The notes under the pieces were generated by a model. The model worked only from the letters and a program-made list of their open reading frames with translations. It was not told the DNA's origin and ran no database searches. Shown here piece after piece: positions 23,201 to 37,740 of a stretch of 64,000 bases of DNA. Source of the stretch: Marchantia polymorpha subsp. ruderalis (taxonomy: Eukaryota > Streptophyta > Marchantiopsida > Marchantiales > Marchantiaceae); contig AP031354.1 in NCBI GenBank assembly GCA_037833965.1, positions 5,248,001 through 5,312,000 of the forward strand, given 5' to 3'. Made by a program: the position numbers and the translations under genes. The first letter of the stretch is position 1, and every line of letters begins with the position of its first letter.

Positions 23201-26200
23201 TTTTAAATTGTCCAATGCTTTTGGATTTCCTCGCCCTGCCCTGGATATTTTCCATTCATTCATTCTCTGCATTATTCATGCTTTCTGTGCATTCTCGCCT
23301 GTACTTCGCGTTCTTCGTCTTCGCCTGTAAGCAAGGCATCTGCACCGTTCGATGGTAATGCTTATTCTCTGTCGACTGACTTTTGTTGTTATTATATATT
23401 ATTATTTGATTAAATATACATGTATTCCTACATTCATACACATTCAGGTATCGTTGCACTTGTACACAGTAGACGTCAGACACCTCGTGCTGAGAATGTA
23501 AGTAAGTGCGGGATCATGTCACGTCGTTCTTGAGAGAATTTCATTTCATAATCCCTCCCTCCATCCGAACTCCTTCCAAAACTTCGAGTTCAGTCTCTTG
23601 ACACTGTTTTGGGTTGCTGTCATTCTGAGACTTAGTAAGATAAGCGAGAAAATATACTCTTAAGTGCTTCTTCATACAGTGCATTCTGCATGAGATTTAT
23701 GTATGATTGTTAATCAGATGGCTGTCATTCTTGGAGGTATGTTGTTCTAACCACGACTTGCATGAGAATGTTACATGCATGTCTGTTCAGCTGAACCTGC
23801 ATTGTCCATCGTGGATTTGCCATACCAGCAATCTCGTAAGTTCAGAATTTTCCTTGCATGAGAAAATCAGTCCGTTGGTTATTTTATGAGAATACAATTT
23901 TCATCAGAAGAAAAGATGCCATAAGATTAATACACAGGCAGATACATGTATCGACTATTCTGCCAAATCAGATTTGATTGCATGCCAATTGTTAGAATCA
24001 AAAAAATTGAAAATCAGATCAAGAAACACGAGTAAGGTGAAGCTTCTACTGCATGCACATCAGCTTTTCCAATTTTTTTTCTTCCGCAGTTCTTTTACAG
24101 GGAAAAATAAGTGACGGAATGGAACCAACTACATCATACGTATAAAGTTGAAGAGGATTTTGGCTTTCGTAGACAAACTTGGGATAAATTTTTACAAGAA
24201 ATAGCTACTTTCTTTCATATGTCTATTCATCTATTAAGGAAGTCACCTTTTTCACTAAGGCTTCAAAGATCAAGGTGCACTGGTATTGTCATTTGCGCAC
24301 GTCAGAAACAAAAAAAACCCTCATTTCCTTTTGAAAACAATATCATGTATCATCTTCAATTGGTTCCCAGAAAATGTGTTGTCAAAGTAAAAAACTTTGT
24401 TAATAATAACGTAAACCTAGTCCTCGCTGAAATATGAGGAAGGAAATAAGTTTGTCCCAGTAGATCTGGTCTTACATCCAAAGGGCCACCCCTTAAGGGC
24501 TTTTGCTCAATTTGGTTCAGACCTTGATATACACTTACAGAAATGTATCCCTCAGCTATCGATGTGAAATGGACAATTAAATAGAACATTAGCAATGCAG
24601 TACGGGGGATGTGATCGTCATCGTTGATTTCAGCTACACTATTGTTTTTTGGGGATAATGTTATCATCATATATTTTTTTCTAGATGTACCGCACATTTA
24701 CCACGAAGAACAAAAAAATATCGAAAAGGGCTAAGTAAAAATCATCTTCGATGTGAGGAAACGAACTGCTGTAAGGGATTGTACTATACTCAGTTGCGAT
24801 TATGTGGCACAGGTTGATGTATACCAGAAAAAAAGGAGTTGCGATTCATAACAAGACTGTATTCTATATTTAAAACCATTGTCAAGAAAAGTATATAAAC
24901 GCTTGGGAGTAAAGAAGTTGGAGGTAAATTATTGTGAAATCATTGAACTCTATCCATCAGATATTCATTCCAACTGTCAAATGCGAACAAAATTCATATA
25001 TCCCCACGACCTTTTGCTTTCACAACCCATGGTAAAATAGAATATTATTGTAAAGTCAAAGGTGACAGGCAGAACCGAAGCACTCCGAACACGAGCCGTG
25101 TAATCAAACGGAGGCATCAAAAAGTAAGCAGAGAGGCTGAAAGTACGTCCTTCAAAAGAAGTAATAGGATCTAGAGCACCAGGACCGACCGGGCGGGCAG
25201 GTCGTGGTTCACCTTGCTGGAGCCTTCGCGTCCTTCGTGGTAGCAAGACCGTAAGAGGGATGGAGAGAGATAGAGAGAGAGAGAGAGATTGGGGATAGGA
25301 CGTATGGTCCCCAATGCGAAACGGCTCGTGAGCGGAACCGATCGATGGAGAGCAGCAAGGCAAGGCAGGCAGCCTGGCGTCAATGTGAGGCACGTCCCAC
25401 GGAAGTGACCTGGAGAACACAAGCCCGGGATATGGAAATATAACTCCTCTGGAAAATATCCGAACGTACCAAAAGAACGGTTGTGGAGAAGAAGAATTTA
25501 GCATGCAACCCATATGAATAAAAATAAAAATAAAAAAATCAATCAATCAACATCCTATCACCTCTACTATAATTTTTGTATATAGTCTTTCAGATTTACA
25601 TATACATGAGTGTTGCATCTACGGCTATTATCATTACATCAGAAGAGTTAGAAAGTTTTCATATGTCACTTTCATATCACACGCAAACTAAATCGAGCCC
25701 TTTCTTGATCATTTTGAGTAATTCAAGAGGGTACAAGGAAGAACCATTACGGAGGTCTTTCTACACTGCCTTAGATACTCTAGTAGCTATAAATTCACAA
25801 GAATGTCTAGTTCCTACCCTTTCAACTTACTCAGATTTTAAAATATAGTTGATCTTTTGCTATCACTCCTGAATATTCCATCACAATCTTCAATAGCACA
25901 CGCAAGTATGTCAACTTGTTGTCTTGAGATGAATGTCAATAAATGTATGGGAGTGCATACACTGCCTTTGCTTGTGCCTCTGACTTGAGACAAGTATACA
26001 TAGAAACAAGTGAATACATTCACATATCTCAATGTCAAGAATATGTTCATGAAGGTAGTCGATCTTGGTATGAAATCAAATGCAACACACTTCCTATCCC
26101 AATTATACAAACGTGTCTGCTACAAAAACACTCCACAAAAACACATTATATAATATGTCGTAGCTCATATTGTTTGAAAGTCTCAAAACACTTGCAGTTT

Positions 26201-28955
26201 CCAAAGGAAGAGAATCATCAATATACATATATGACACACTCTTCCAATTGCAACAGTGGTTAATTTCGAGTTAAACTTTAACTCGACCTTGTCCAAAACC
26301 TTGCCTCTATGTGATGATCCGATCGGTCATGATGACACACTTTTTCTCTCTATATAGCTCTACGGCTGTGAAAATCTATAAAGTATGACATCTCGATTTA
26401 GGAAGCGAGTGCTTTTCTGTGGGAGTATAAAAAGTGTAGACAACATAGGTTGTTTACCGTAAAGAGAAAACAATATCTGACAAAAAATTTGTTGTGGAGA
26501 TGTGTCAAAGACAGACACTTAAATAGACACAAGTAGCAACAAAAATATCATTACTCTGGAAAGATCTGTTCATTATTGCATGAATTATATCAGTTCGACA
26601 AAGTACTGAAGACAAATCTGCTGGCCTCAATCGAATTTCACTTTCCAAATGCCGTATTTGTTGATATCGATTGAGGTTAGAGATGGTATGAGCAAGGAAC
26701 TCAGAAGTGGAGAAAATAGTATGCCCATTGCAAAAGTGCTCGTTCAAGTGCACATTGGTGCCCAAAGAACGGCCGACAAGAAGCTCCTTGTCTGAATGAC
26801 GTCATTAAGGAATTGTCCCTCTTCTGCCAACTGTCCGCTGCTCTGGCGCCTGTCGGGCCTACCCGAAGTACAGTGACTTGCCTAATTCTACTATGACTGC
26901 TCCGCGCTATCACATTTACGACTGTGTTTCACCGACTTCGCACCCTCATCTGAACCACGTACTTGTTGGTGAACTGCTAATCCATCGGATACTTATGTAT
27001 GAGAGCATACACACAGCTGATTCGTTTCTTGAGAATAAGGCCAGAAAAAAGTATTATATTATAGCGTGTATTTTTTCAATGGCTAGTTATTGTCATATGT
27101 AAATGCTGTTAATAAATCGTTTAAATACGGTTGTGTAGCTGTAGAAATCAATCAGGAGGGGCTGTGATTCTTAGTGCTAGCGATTGCATCGTCTGGTATG
27201 AAGATAAACGTCTTCTCATCGACTGGCTGAGGAGATGTAAAGGGCTAGTGAATACTTCTGTTCATTATAAACAACTAACAGCAGGCGACGTGTCGCACAC
27301 CTAAAATTGTTTTCTTGTGTTGGGATTTTCATACAACGCAGTCGTATCGAATCAGAGTGTGCATAAGCTACAGACAGTACAATTCCCATCTATAATATGT
27401 CTTAGATGGACCGTCACCATTAGATTTTAATTTACATGCAGTGGATATTGGAGTAGCAATGGGCAAGTGAGAGAGAACTACGGCAAGCGGTAGTTGTACA
27501 ATCTACTTTCCATTTGCCCTCCGGCTCCATTTTGGATTTTGCCTCGATACGATTACATAATCAGCAAATATATTTTTGTGGTTTGACTTACTTTCTTTGT
27601 CTCAAGCGTCCAACTTCTCATTGGATTCACTTGTTCATTAGATTCTCCTCTGCTGTCGTATACGGGTGTCGAAGTGAAATGTACGCTTCTATGTAAAGAC
27701 TTCAGCCAGTTAATTTTGGGAAAAAAGAAAAGGTTATTGCGAGACTCGGCAATCAGTTAAGGCCATGGTTTGGATATCGGCATGTCATAGTGTTCATGGT
27801 AAAAATACACCACCACATCCGATGACCTATTTTCATTCTTTTCTTGCAAGGCTTCAATGCACCATTTTCGAGATTAAATCTGGATAAAAATTCGGGAAAG
27901 GGGAAATAAACTGCATGAGATTAAATTACCTTATCATAAAAAAACTTTTTTTATTACCAAAATGTTCTTCTCGTTCCAAAAATAGATTCTAGGAAATATC
28001 TATAGAAAGATCCCTCATTTAGTGTGAAATTACAAAGTACACAGTAATCTGTGATCCACCAAAATGAATATATAAATATGCTATTGGATTACCCCTAAAT
28101 ATACGAAGAATTGAAGGAAATTTTCAGAAGAAATCACAAGGACCGACTTGTTGATCATACTCTTACAAGAAGTCTCCACAAAAGGTTCAATGTTCCATCC
28201 GGATCCCTGATCTGCTGAAATCCGTGAATACAGATCTGGAGCCAATATACTCACTACCTTTCTAAACCTTTCCAGGAAAGATCATGATGGACGTGATTGG
28301 ACGGAAGACAAACGGATAATGGATTCTTCTTACGCGGGTACCACATCGGTAGCAAAGGGGAGTTTGCGATGAGTCCGTCCGTCCATCCACAATGATGAAA
28401 ACTGGCCCCTGAGCTTTCTACAACTAGAAGCTGGTAGTACGAGGCACCCAGCACCACGTGTCGACCGGAGGACGCATCGTCTACGAGATCAGGTCATCAG
28501 AGTCAGAGTCAGAGTCCGTCAGTCGCATTCACAGTCACGAAGGCGATGCGGTACAAAGGGTCGGCTGCATGCACGCAAAGATGCCATTTTCGTTGTCGCT
28601 CATTGATGAGCGGCCAGTACTTCGTAGCCAAATTCCTGTCAAAGAAGATGCGAAGGGAAGAGTGTATGGCCCTCCCCCGACGCAATGAAGCCAAGAAGCA
28701 AGCAACCTAACCAAGAGGCGAAAACGTAATCATGGTGGCGTTGATGAGAGGGGCAATTCAGATTAGTCAGGTTTTCCTGAACTGCATCAGGGAAAGGGAA
28801 AGAAAGGGATGGAAGAGGATGGAACTTCGAAGCTCCAAGGAGATGTATGGATTCATGTATTAATGATGGAGTCCCATTCGAGAAACAAGTAAACAAACTC
28901 TCTTGTATCAACATTGTCCGACAGCAGAGTTTGCACATGGAACGATGTGTGTTCA

Positions 28956-28991
<36 letters not shown>

Positions 28992-31740
28992 CATATTCGT
29001 CCGGTTCATTCGTGCCGATGCGCAAGAAGAGGACGATGGATGCCTTGGGAGCAGCAGCGAGATGTCCACAGTTGATTTCGGCGCGCTCGCATGTGCACCC
29101 AAACTGTTCGTCATTTTCTCTAGATTTCCCCACCACTTCCCCATACGATTCTTGCTTGTCATTCTCTCCACTTCTTTGGACTTCTCGACGTCGATCGACG
29201 TCCGCTTGTGTGATGAGATAATGAACGACCCGAAGCATCCCACCATACCTTCCAGCAAACCTCCTGCCTGAGCGAAACAGCTCTTATAATTAGAGCTGCT
29301 CGGCTAGATTCGAGCCCTTCATATTATTTGATATTCAGAAGAACATAAGACAAGGGGACAGGTAAAAAATTGTCACTTTCCCCCAAACTTTTGTTATAAC
29401 ACCAACCCATGGGTGGTTTCAAAGTGACTACCTGGTATGTAGTGAACTCTCTGTACAATCCTCTATTGAACGAAAGGTATGTTTCCGACACCTGTGCGCA
29501 GCCCATAGCCAAGGCCAAGAGTGGACGGTGTATCAGGGCAGCGGTACGGTAAGTGACAAAGAAAGAGGTTTGATCGACCGACCGACACCTAGAACTCGAA
29601 CTACTGTGCTCCCACGAAGGAGTATTCAGAAGAATAAGAAGAGGTGCAGTACGAACGTATCGACTGAAGATGTTGCTTGATCATTAAGCCTCAGTAGCAG
29701 TTGTAAAACACACAACTCCTCGGGAAATTCATCATCGAGTAGTAGCTCTGGAAGCAGGTCTGTACTGTGCTCTAAAAACTTCTTTGTCCTCTGGTGTCTG
29801 GCCTTTCTTCCTCCTATAGCCCCATTCAAGATATGCTCCACACGGCGCTCGTCAATGTGGTGATCAGTGTATGTAGCAGTTGTTAGTAGGCCCAGGTCCT
29901 TATACTGTTTCCTTACGTGCAAGGTAGACAGCAGTTGGAGAAATGTAACGGACAGCATTTTTTTAATGTATCATGTCTCCTCGACAGACCAGCGTGCTGC
30001 AACGAAACGATCTTCAGCGCAGTCGAGTGAGAACATTTGTTGAACAATTGGTCTCCATTTGGAACGCAGAATCTTAACTATGTTCCATACTTTCTTCTTT
30101 TACTCTGTCAGTTCCCGGGTCGCTGCTGAAGCCTCAAGCCTCTTTGCACAAGACATCAAGCTGCATTGGACGCACTATGGAGTTGATTTGAGAACTTTTG
30201 AAGCCGATGGTGGGCTCAATGTCCATCCACGTGAGCTTCTCGTGAGAGGGCAGATAAAGTAGGACAGCTCTCTCTACATGGTAATGTTAGTTCATATAGT
30301 ATCTCTGGAAACTGGGTTCTACATTGAAGTCATTTCCATCGATGGCTTGTGCTCGGCGACAAAACGAAGAAGTCAAGATCCAAATAACAGTATGTCACGG
30401 TCCAGTAGGAGTCAAGAGTAAGTTTTTTTAACAAATTTACAAAAGCGGTTGACAATCCTCGGCTCTATTATAGTGAGCTTCCAGATTTGTGAGGTTGAAA
30501 GAAATCTTCATCTCTGATCTATTTGCGAGGATCGGATAATTGATCCGACCCTGGAAAGCAGTCTAAAATGACTGTTTTTTCCTATTTGTAGAAAAAGCTC
30601 GTGCTTTTGCCCCATCGTAGTGCTCGGGATTTGAGATCATCAGAAATACATTGTTTTGCGGCAATCATGAAAATGTTACAAGACAACGAGATTCACTTGA
30701 CATTCACTTGACTGGGTATCATATTCTCACAAATAAAATAGCTTTTCGGTCAGTAGTTCATAACGCATCTTTCCTGTCCAGAAGAAAAACCCGGTGTTAA
30801 AATGAAAACTTTGCTGTGGCGTTCACTGTTTTGCACGTGGAGGAGGATGATGATCGAGAACTTCCTTTCTCTGCCATGTGCTCATCCGATTACAAGGATC
30901 GAGTTGTCCTACCGATTCCCCATTCGAAGGAAACTATCCACGCTCATGTAACTCCACTCTGCATGATTCACAAGCTTATGTTCACGGAGAATCAGACCAG
31001 GTCTATTGCATGTGCATGGCACATGGTTTGGTTTGCAAGTGATCGAAGGGCATGACCGTGAGAATCTCGGTCCATAATTAAGTAGTGCCATATGATTTCT
31101 ATTGTAGTTGTATCCATGAGAAGCCCCTCCCCGTACTGTACCGTCTAGATGACAAGATAGGGAATGTGGAGAATTGACTCGAATAAGCATGAACACTCAT
31201 TGGGGACGACCAACGAGAGTTTATGAACGTTGAGCTCTATATCTCTCAGTTACCGAGGTCAGGCGAGTGAGGACTACTGAACCAAACTAGGAGTCGGTTG
31301 ATCTAATGTTGAGCCGAGCTCGGTTCCGATGGGTGGGCTAATAATGGAGCAAGCTTGCAGATGCAGTGGCCATGTTCCAAGCTGGAATAAAAAAATGGAG
31401 TACTCGAAATGAGGTAGTCAAAGCTTGGGAGGGCAGGCAATTGACTTTCAGCTAAAAGGAATGATGGACACGAGAGAAAGAATACACGGCCTTCTTCAAC
31501 TGAATATCCCATATCGAGCAGGTCGATGATCCTTCATCGTGAATTTAATATGAATGGATTGGCCACTGCACAACGAAGTTGATATTTCGAGTGTCAGATC
31601 CTTTCTGCAGATAGGCCTAGGGGTGGATGTTGTTGCGATAGATACGGTAGGATTACTTGTGCTTGAAGTTTGAGTCCATGTGAACCAAGCTCATATCTTC
31701 TTGAAACCTGAACCCCGGGCCAAGTACATAAGAGAAAATG
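23201..31740. other. Intergenic region without a recognised gene
   Basis: Mixed composition with no domain I recognise. GC-richer patches lie at 25.1-25.45 kb and 28.3-29.3 kb. The longest suggestive frame is 29626-29958 on the minus strand (110 codons, even composition), but it matches no family known to me and has no clear splice partners. The rest shows short frames with many stops and could contain old transposon remnants. Confidence 0.5.
28959..28988. repeat. (GA)15 microsatellite
   Basis: Perfect GA dinucleotides read directly. Confidence 0.9.
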
Positions 31741-34700
31741 ATGAAAGTACCCCATCTAAAGTTACAAGAAATAATTAATATTATAATATAGAGGCTAACC
31801 CCTATAGTACCAGAATGGTACATGGTTCATACATCACCTACTATAATTGACGTGAAACCTTCTACAAACAACAATACTTCTCGTGCTCCTGATACAGCTA
31901 AGATTTATAGACTAGCCAATGCTCTACATAGACAAATGAAACGAGCTACTGAAAAATTTAAATAAAATAATACACCAGTGACTTAGCGTGGTATGATCTC
32001 GCACATACTCTTACATGTCAAATTCGTATCACCTAAGCCCTATATATATTATTACATCAATGACAAGTAAAAATACCACTTCTCCACATATTCTTAATGC
32101 CTTGCCTTTCTCGTTTCCACTCGTTTTTAATACAGGGAATGAAATAATATTACCTTTAAGCATATGTCATAAGTAGTATCACATTTGTAGTGATAACCGA
32201 TAATAAAATTCCAAAAATCTGAATGGGTTGCAAGTATATTAATGTTGTGGCCATGTAATATTTCCATCCTCAAACTCAATCTCAACTTAACAAAATATAT
32301 GTAATCACACTCATACCTAATCAATGAAGAGTAAAACGGAGGGATCAAACTCATACGTAATCTCATCGTTAAAATAATACTTTATATAAGTAAAAAAGAC
32401 TTCAATTGACTCCAACATTCACACTCATGAATCCTTGAAAAAGCGAGAGTGTTATTGGAAGCTCACATTACAAAAGTCAAGAAAAAGTATATGAAGAGTA
32501 TGTTAATTTTATCGATTCGTTGCTTATATTGTGGATGACTTATCAACATTTAGATCAATGATTGAATAACAAAAATGCAAGAATGTATGTTGTACATATT
32601 GACTATAATATATCTCATATGACAAAAATTATGTGGAAGAATCAAATTTTATTATCTAGCTCTCTTGCATATATTGCAAGAATTACATTAATCTACTATC
32701 CTACAATAAATATATAATAAAGACATTCAAAATATTCTACTAGATGTATATTCTATAGGCAATGATTTTTTCATCAATCTAGACATACTCGATTTGAATC
32801 CTTGTACATTTATGAAAGCATGAAATTATTCATATTATTGTGCAAATGCTACCATTGAATTATCTGAGGATTTTTTCATCATGGATTTTTTTTTAAAAAC
32901 GTTTTAAAGAGTTTTTACATCATCTCATAAAATTCAAGATGTATAAATTGCCATGTAACAATATGTGAAGAAATGAATTGATCTAAAATAAATCTTAACA
33001 ATGTAACATGTTTAGAAAAATAAATAATAATATCTTAAATTAAAAATGAAATATATATTCAATTATTTTAGTCTTCGGATCACAAACTTAACTTTGTATT
33101 ACTTTGATAGCGTACTTTAATATATAGATCTCTTTATTCTTCACTATTTGATATGAATAAAACTGTAGACTCACCACATGAAAAAAAAGATTAAAAAATA
33201 ATTTCAGAGAAATATTATTCTAAATAAGAAAGAAATCATGATCTCTTTGTAAAATGGCATCAATGCATTGTTCCAATTGTCTAGGAGCACACAGATGAAT
33301 TTTCTTGACATTCTAGTCATTGATGATTTTGTTTGCTCTTCATAAACTAAGATGTATATTATTTAATCCATAACCTATCGCTCTTAATATTTTTTCACTC
33401 CAAGAGATAATTCCTATTTCCATCATTAAAATCATTATAACTATTCTCTTATTTATTATATTTAATATTTTTTTACAACACAAAAAATATGAATTTATTT
33501 TATCTTGCTTAGTTATAAAAAATCATTAGAATAAATTTCTATCAACCTAAAGTTGAAACAAAAAATTATAAATGATGAGATTTTACAACCTCTAATACTT
33601 TACATCACTATGATATCTGAGAATTAAACAGTTATTAGAAATGTATCCAGCTTAAATATACATTCTTAGGTATGAAAGTTTATAAAATAAATTGAAGTAC
33701 TATGAATGTTCAATTAGATCTTTTGACGAGATATATAATCTATCAAATGCATGCTCTTATGTCTAAAAACTGACTACTAGGTTCGAATGAGAGTAACCAT
33801 TAGCAACCTGTTCTGTATGTTTTCACCTCAGTCTAATTTTTAGTCCATAACAATCTCCTTTTTAGAAAACACTTCATCTTATTTTCTGTTTCCTTAAAAT
33901 TAAGAAAAATCGCACAAATAATACATGCATCACAATGTTGGGCCAATATACCCATGCATTGCTCAAAAAATATGTCAATGTGGCACAACCAATTATGAAT
34001 TGAATTAACAACTTTGCATCAATTTAAAAATTGTTTCATGTTCATAGATTAGGTTGAAGAATGTTCAAGCCCGTGGGTTTCAATTTTTTTTTGCTTTCTT
34101 CATTTGAGTTGTTACTTTCAAATTTGATTGTTTTGTACAACAAAAATTCATCACATAAATTTTGCGGCAATAAATAATAAAAAAAATCTCATTTTTTCCA
34201 AAAGGTCAACATTTCTTTTAATTTTTATATTCAAAACTAATGTAATAGTTATAAAGTGAAAAAATCTTTTATCTAATTTTATGATTGTTGTATAAAATCT
34301 TTAAGAATATGTTGCAAACTTGTAATTTTTTAATTTTTCCAATCTACAACTACTGGTACATATTTAAAATTAATTCATACAGTCAAGATTTTAGAAAAAA
34401 AAACTATAATATCCATTTCAGTAAATACATCATTTCTCTATGCCATTCAGAATATGTTTTATGATTATTTCACTATATGATTTTATGTCAAATTACTTTT
34501 CAATTTTATTTGCTCATTATCAAATTCTTCCCCCTTTTCTTGACAATAAATTTTTTCTTCTTCATTTATTATTTTACGGTCTTTAATTATTTAATTTAAT
34601 TCAATTCAAATCAATTAGAATGCATTTTTTGTGATCTGATTTAGATTTGATAAATTCCATTTCTATGTACATAGTTAGGTAATTATTTTAGAATTCTTTT

Positions 34701-36201
34701 GTTGTCAAAATAATAATATAAATTTAAACCGTTATCATGTTTGAACATGGCTACTAGCTAACAGAGCTTAAAAGCTACTTGCTAGATTGTGACATTTACA
34801 AAATAACTTGAAACGTTGATAAATATGCGACAAAGTGGTACAAATTTATGAAAATAAAGGATACAAAGTGATCTACAATGCTAATAAAACAATGATTTAA
34901 CATCATCTTAAATATGAATATAAACAGAATTGTGAAAATATTCATGTAAAATGGTGAAAAATGATGTTGAATTGATAATAGAGAGTGATTCAAAGAGATG
35001 ATAAAATGTTGATACAAAGTGATTTTGGATGATGAAAAAATTCAAAACAAGATGATTCAAAATGTTGATAAAACGTTGGTACAAAAATCTAAAATAACAG
35101 TACTTAATTCTTGAAATAAAGTGATACATTAAGATTTATGGCTGTATAATTTTATCTGTTACAAAATTATTTACAGAGTTAATCATGATTGTATTAGTCA
35201 CAATTATTTTCAGCTATTAAATCTATATTTAAGGTTGTAGATGATCATCAGTAGATTATATTATATCAAATATTAGAACCTAAATCATAAAATATTATAT
35301 TACATATTAGTTTATAAAATTTGATTGAATAAAAAGATTTAGTTAGTGAGTCTATGTGTATATTTATATATACAAAGTCGGTGAATCATTGAATCTGATC
35401 CAAACTAAAGTTAAACCCAAAGCTAATTTTAATCAAAGCTAGATTAATTAGAGCTTATTTTTGTACTTGAGTTTATGTAGCATATTTAAATTAATTTACA
35501 TTGTATCCTTTGCGTTTTTACGCACTTACTGTATTTTTATTATTATATTAAGATTATGTCATGTGACTCGATGAATAATATATATGATTACTTTTGTCTT
35601 GTTTGTCATCAATAGTATTGCACTGATACGGATTCAGCACTAGTAGTGTTAATCACATCAAAAAATTACATCATCTACTTCATATCACTTTGTTTGGTAT
35701 TACTTGTCGCTGTCTTTTTGTGAAAATTTCACTCAATTTTCTTGTGTTTTAATTTCAATTTATTTATTATTATTTTGATACCAATTTATTAATATGTATC
35801 AATTATGGGCCTGACAAGCAACAAAGTCAACTCTCTCTCTCTCTCTTATGTAATAATAGGTAACCTAGTTTAACAGAATATATTAAAACAAGTTAAACGA
35901 ATGAATATTTGAATTGACTACCAAGATAAAAGATAACTAGTTTGATATTTTTTTAAACAGATTGCTATCATGAAATCAAAAAATCCATAATTTTCTTTAC
36001 AAATAACATTTTTAATATACTATAATATATTATCAATGAATATGAAGTCTGACTTATACTAGTGAATGAACTCATACCCATATGATATAATTGTTGTAGC
36101 TTGAAAATAAGTTGAAATAAAAGAAATTTCAAAATAAACTTAATACTTTTGATGGACTAATGTATCACAATCTTTCATTTGCAACATACTGCGTTGCACA
36201 A

Positions 36202-36600
36202 TGTCACAGACAAGACATACATAACCAACTTCAGAGGTCTAGTAGTGATGGCTATGATTCTTTTCAACTTTGAAAACCAAGTAGTGGTGACGATGACTCT
36301 TTCAAACATTAAAATCCTAGTAGCAATGACGGTGATTTTTTTCAACTTCAAAGTCCTAGTATTGATTGGGTTTACTTGGATTATATATAGAGTTTATTAG
36401 AATATTGATTCTCACTCTTAATAACATCAATTGTACGTAGTCTTTCTGTTAGCAATACAACTTTCAGTTTTTTCACAACAAGCTTTATGCTAAATTTTGT
36501 GTGAGTTATGTACTCAATCCTGGTCTTTGATATTTCTTTAAAATGATCTTTCAACCTGGTCTTTTGTTCTACCATTCGCAATAGTTGAACTAGAGTGAAT
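36202..36600 (+). repeat. LTR-like copy A (left LTR of the Gypsy relic)
   Basis: The block begins with TGTCA and contains a minisatellite, then TATATATAG, then a stretch shared with copies B and C. The shared words after the minisatellite include GAGTTATG and CTTTTGTTCTA in the same order as in copy C. It lies in the same orientation as the pol relic and upstream of it, as expected for a 5' LTR. The boundaries are approximate. Confidence 0.55.
36226..36360 (+). repeat. Minisatellite of about 40 bp in LTR copy A
   Basis: Three and a half diverged units, each starting CAACTTC or CAACTTT and containing CTAGTAG followed by TGA(C/T)G-type words, spaced about 39-41 bp. The same unit occurs once in copy B (about 40353-40400) and four to five times, inverted, in copy C. 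Confidence 0.75.
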
Positions 36601-37655
36601 TATCAGTCTTGTCTCTAGCACCAATCTTGCACTTCTTGCAAATTTTGATCAATTCTTGGAAGAATTCAGCATAACATTTGAAGAAAGAATCAAGTTCTTA
36701 TAGCAAGAATCAGACTTCAAAGACTACGACAATGATTGCTTTCAACTTCAACATACACATTGAGAAATTTCAACAACATGCATATGATTTAAATTAAGAC
36801 CATATGACTCTTTTTATCATGTTTTGATAGAAACTTCAAAATAATATCAAACCCTTGTTGATAAGCTTCTCAAAATCAACTATCTTGTAAGAAGTCATAA
36901 CTCAAACAATAGATTGCGACAACCGACTGTTCAAACAAGGACAAGAGCAACGATTGATTTTGGATCATATCGAACATATTACATAACTCTAGTCGGTCAA
37001 ACATGTTTAAGCATTTTGATATGCAAATTGAAACTTAGAGAGTTATAATTTTAACCAAATAAAAGAATAAACGGCGTCATAAGAAGCAATTGTATTTATT
37101 TTGTGGACTTAAGGATCACAACCTAAACAAATATTTTGTGAAATTTCAGAAACAAAAACCACACAAACTTTGGTAGATCACAAGCAATTCTAAGCCAAGA
37201 CACAAGGAAATGGAATCAAAAAATAATAGTGGCTCGCTATATTAAAAACTGTGTGATTTACAATAGTTGTCAATTCATCAATTACTATACTATACTCTAG
37301 AACTTCTTGTTGTTTTCAAATCTTACTTAAATTACATTTTTATCCACATAGCATAAAAGTTAAAGCCTTATTAGTTTTTGGAGTCTGTCGGAAATAAACA
37401 AAGCTTCCTTCTTTTATTAATAGTTATATCCTAAAATATCATTATCTTCCTATAATGTCTAAAACTATATTGTGGCAATAGAAATTATTAAAAATATGTT
37501 GTTGATTTCATGAAATTGTCATTCACAAGATTAAAATCTTAAAAATTATTCTAGAACGACATTGAAGTACTATTGTATTCATCATCATTGTACTAGAACG
37601 ACAATGAAGTACTATTATGTAATATTTTTGTCTTAGCTCTCTCTTGATTAAAGAT

Positions 37656-37682
<27 letters not shown>
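37656..37682. repeat. (TA)n microsatellite
   Basis: Perfect TA dinucleotides of about 27 bp, just upstream of the recognisable pol relic. Confidence 0.9.
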
Positions 37683-37686
<4 letters not shown>

Positions 37687-37740
37687 AAAAAGGAAAACTA
37701 ACAAATCAAAACATAGTGTCTGATATTCATCTAAATATTC

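Noticed and set aside
22482-23358. Frames of 157-217 codons on both strands in the GC-rich VQ upstream region
   Set aside because: Mutually overlapping, low-complexity, and no recognisable motif; composition alone explains the lack of stops.
28953-29258. Minus-strand 101-codon frame starting MLEGMVGCFGSF
   Set aside because: It ends in a leucine/serine run encoded by the (GA)n microsatellite and matches no family I know.
33770-33810. GGTTCGAA-like tRNA B-box word
   Set aside because: No flanking acceptor, D-arm or anticodon stem could be folded; chance match in AT-rich DNA.
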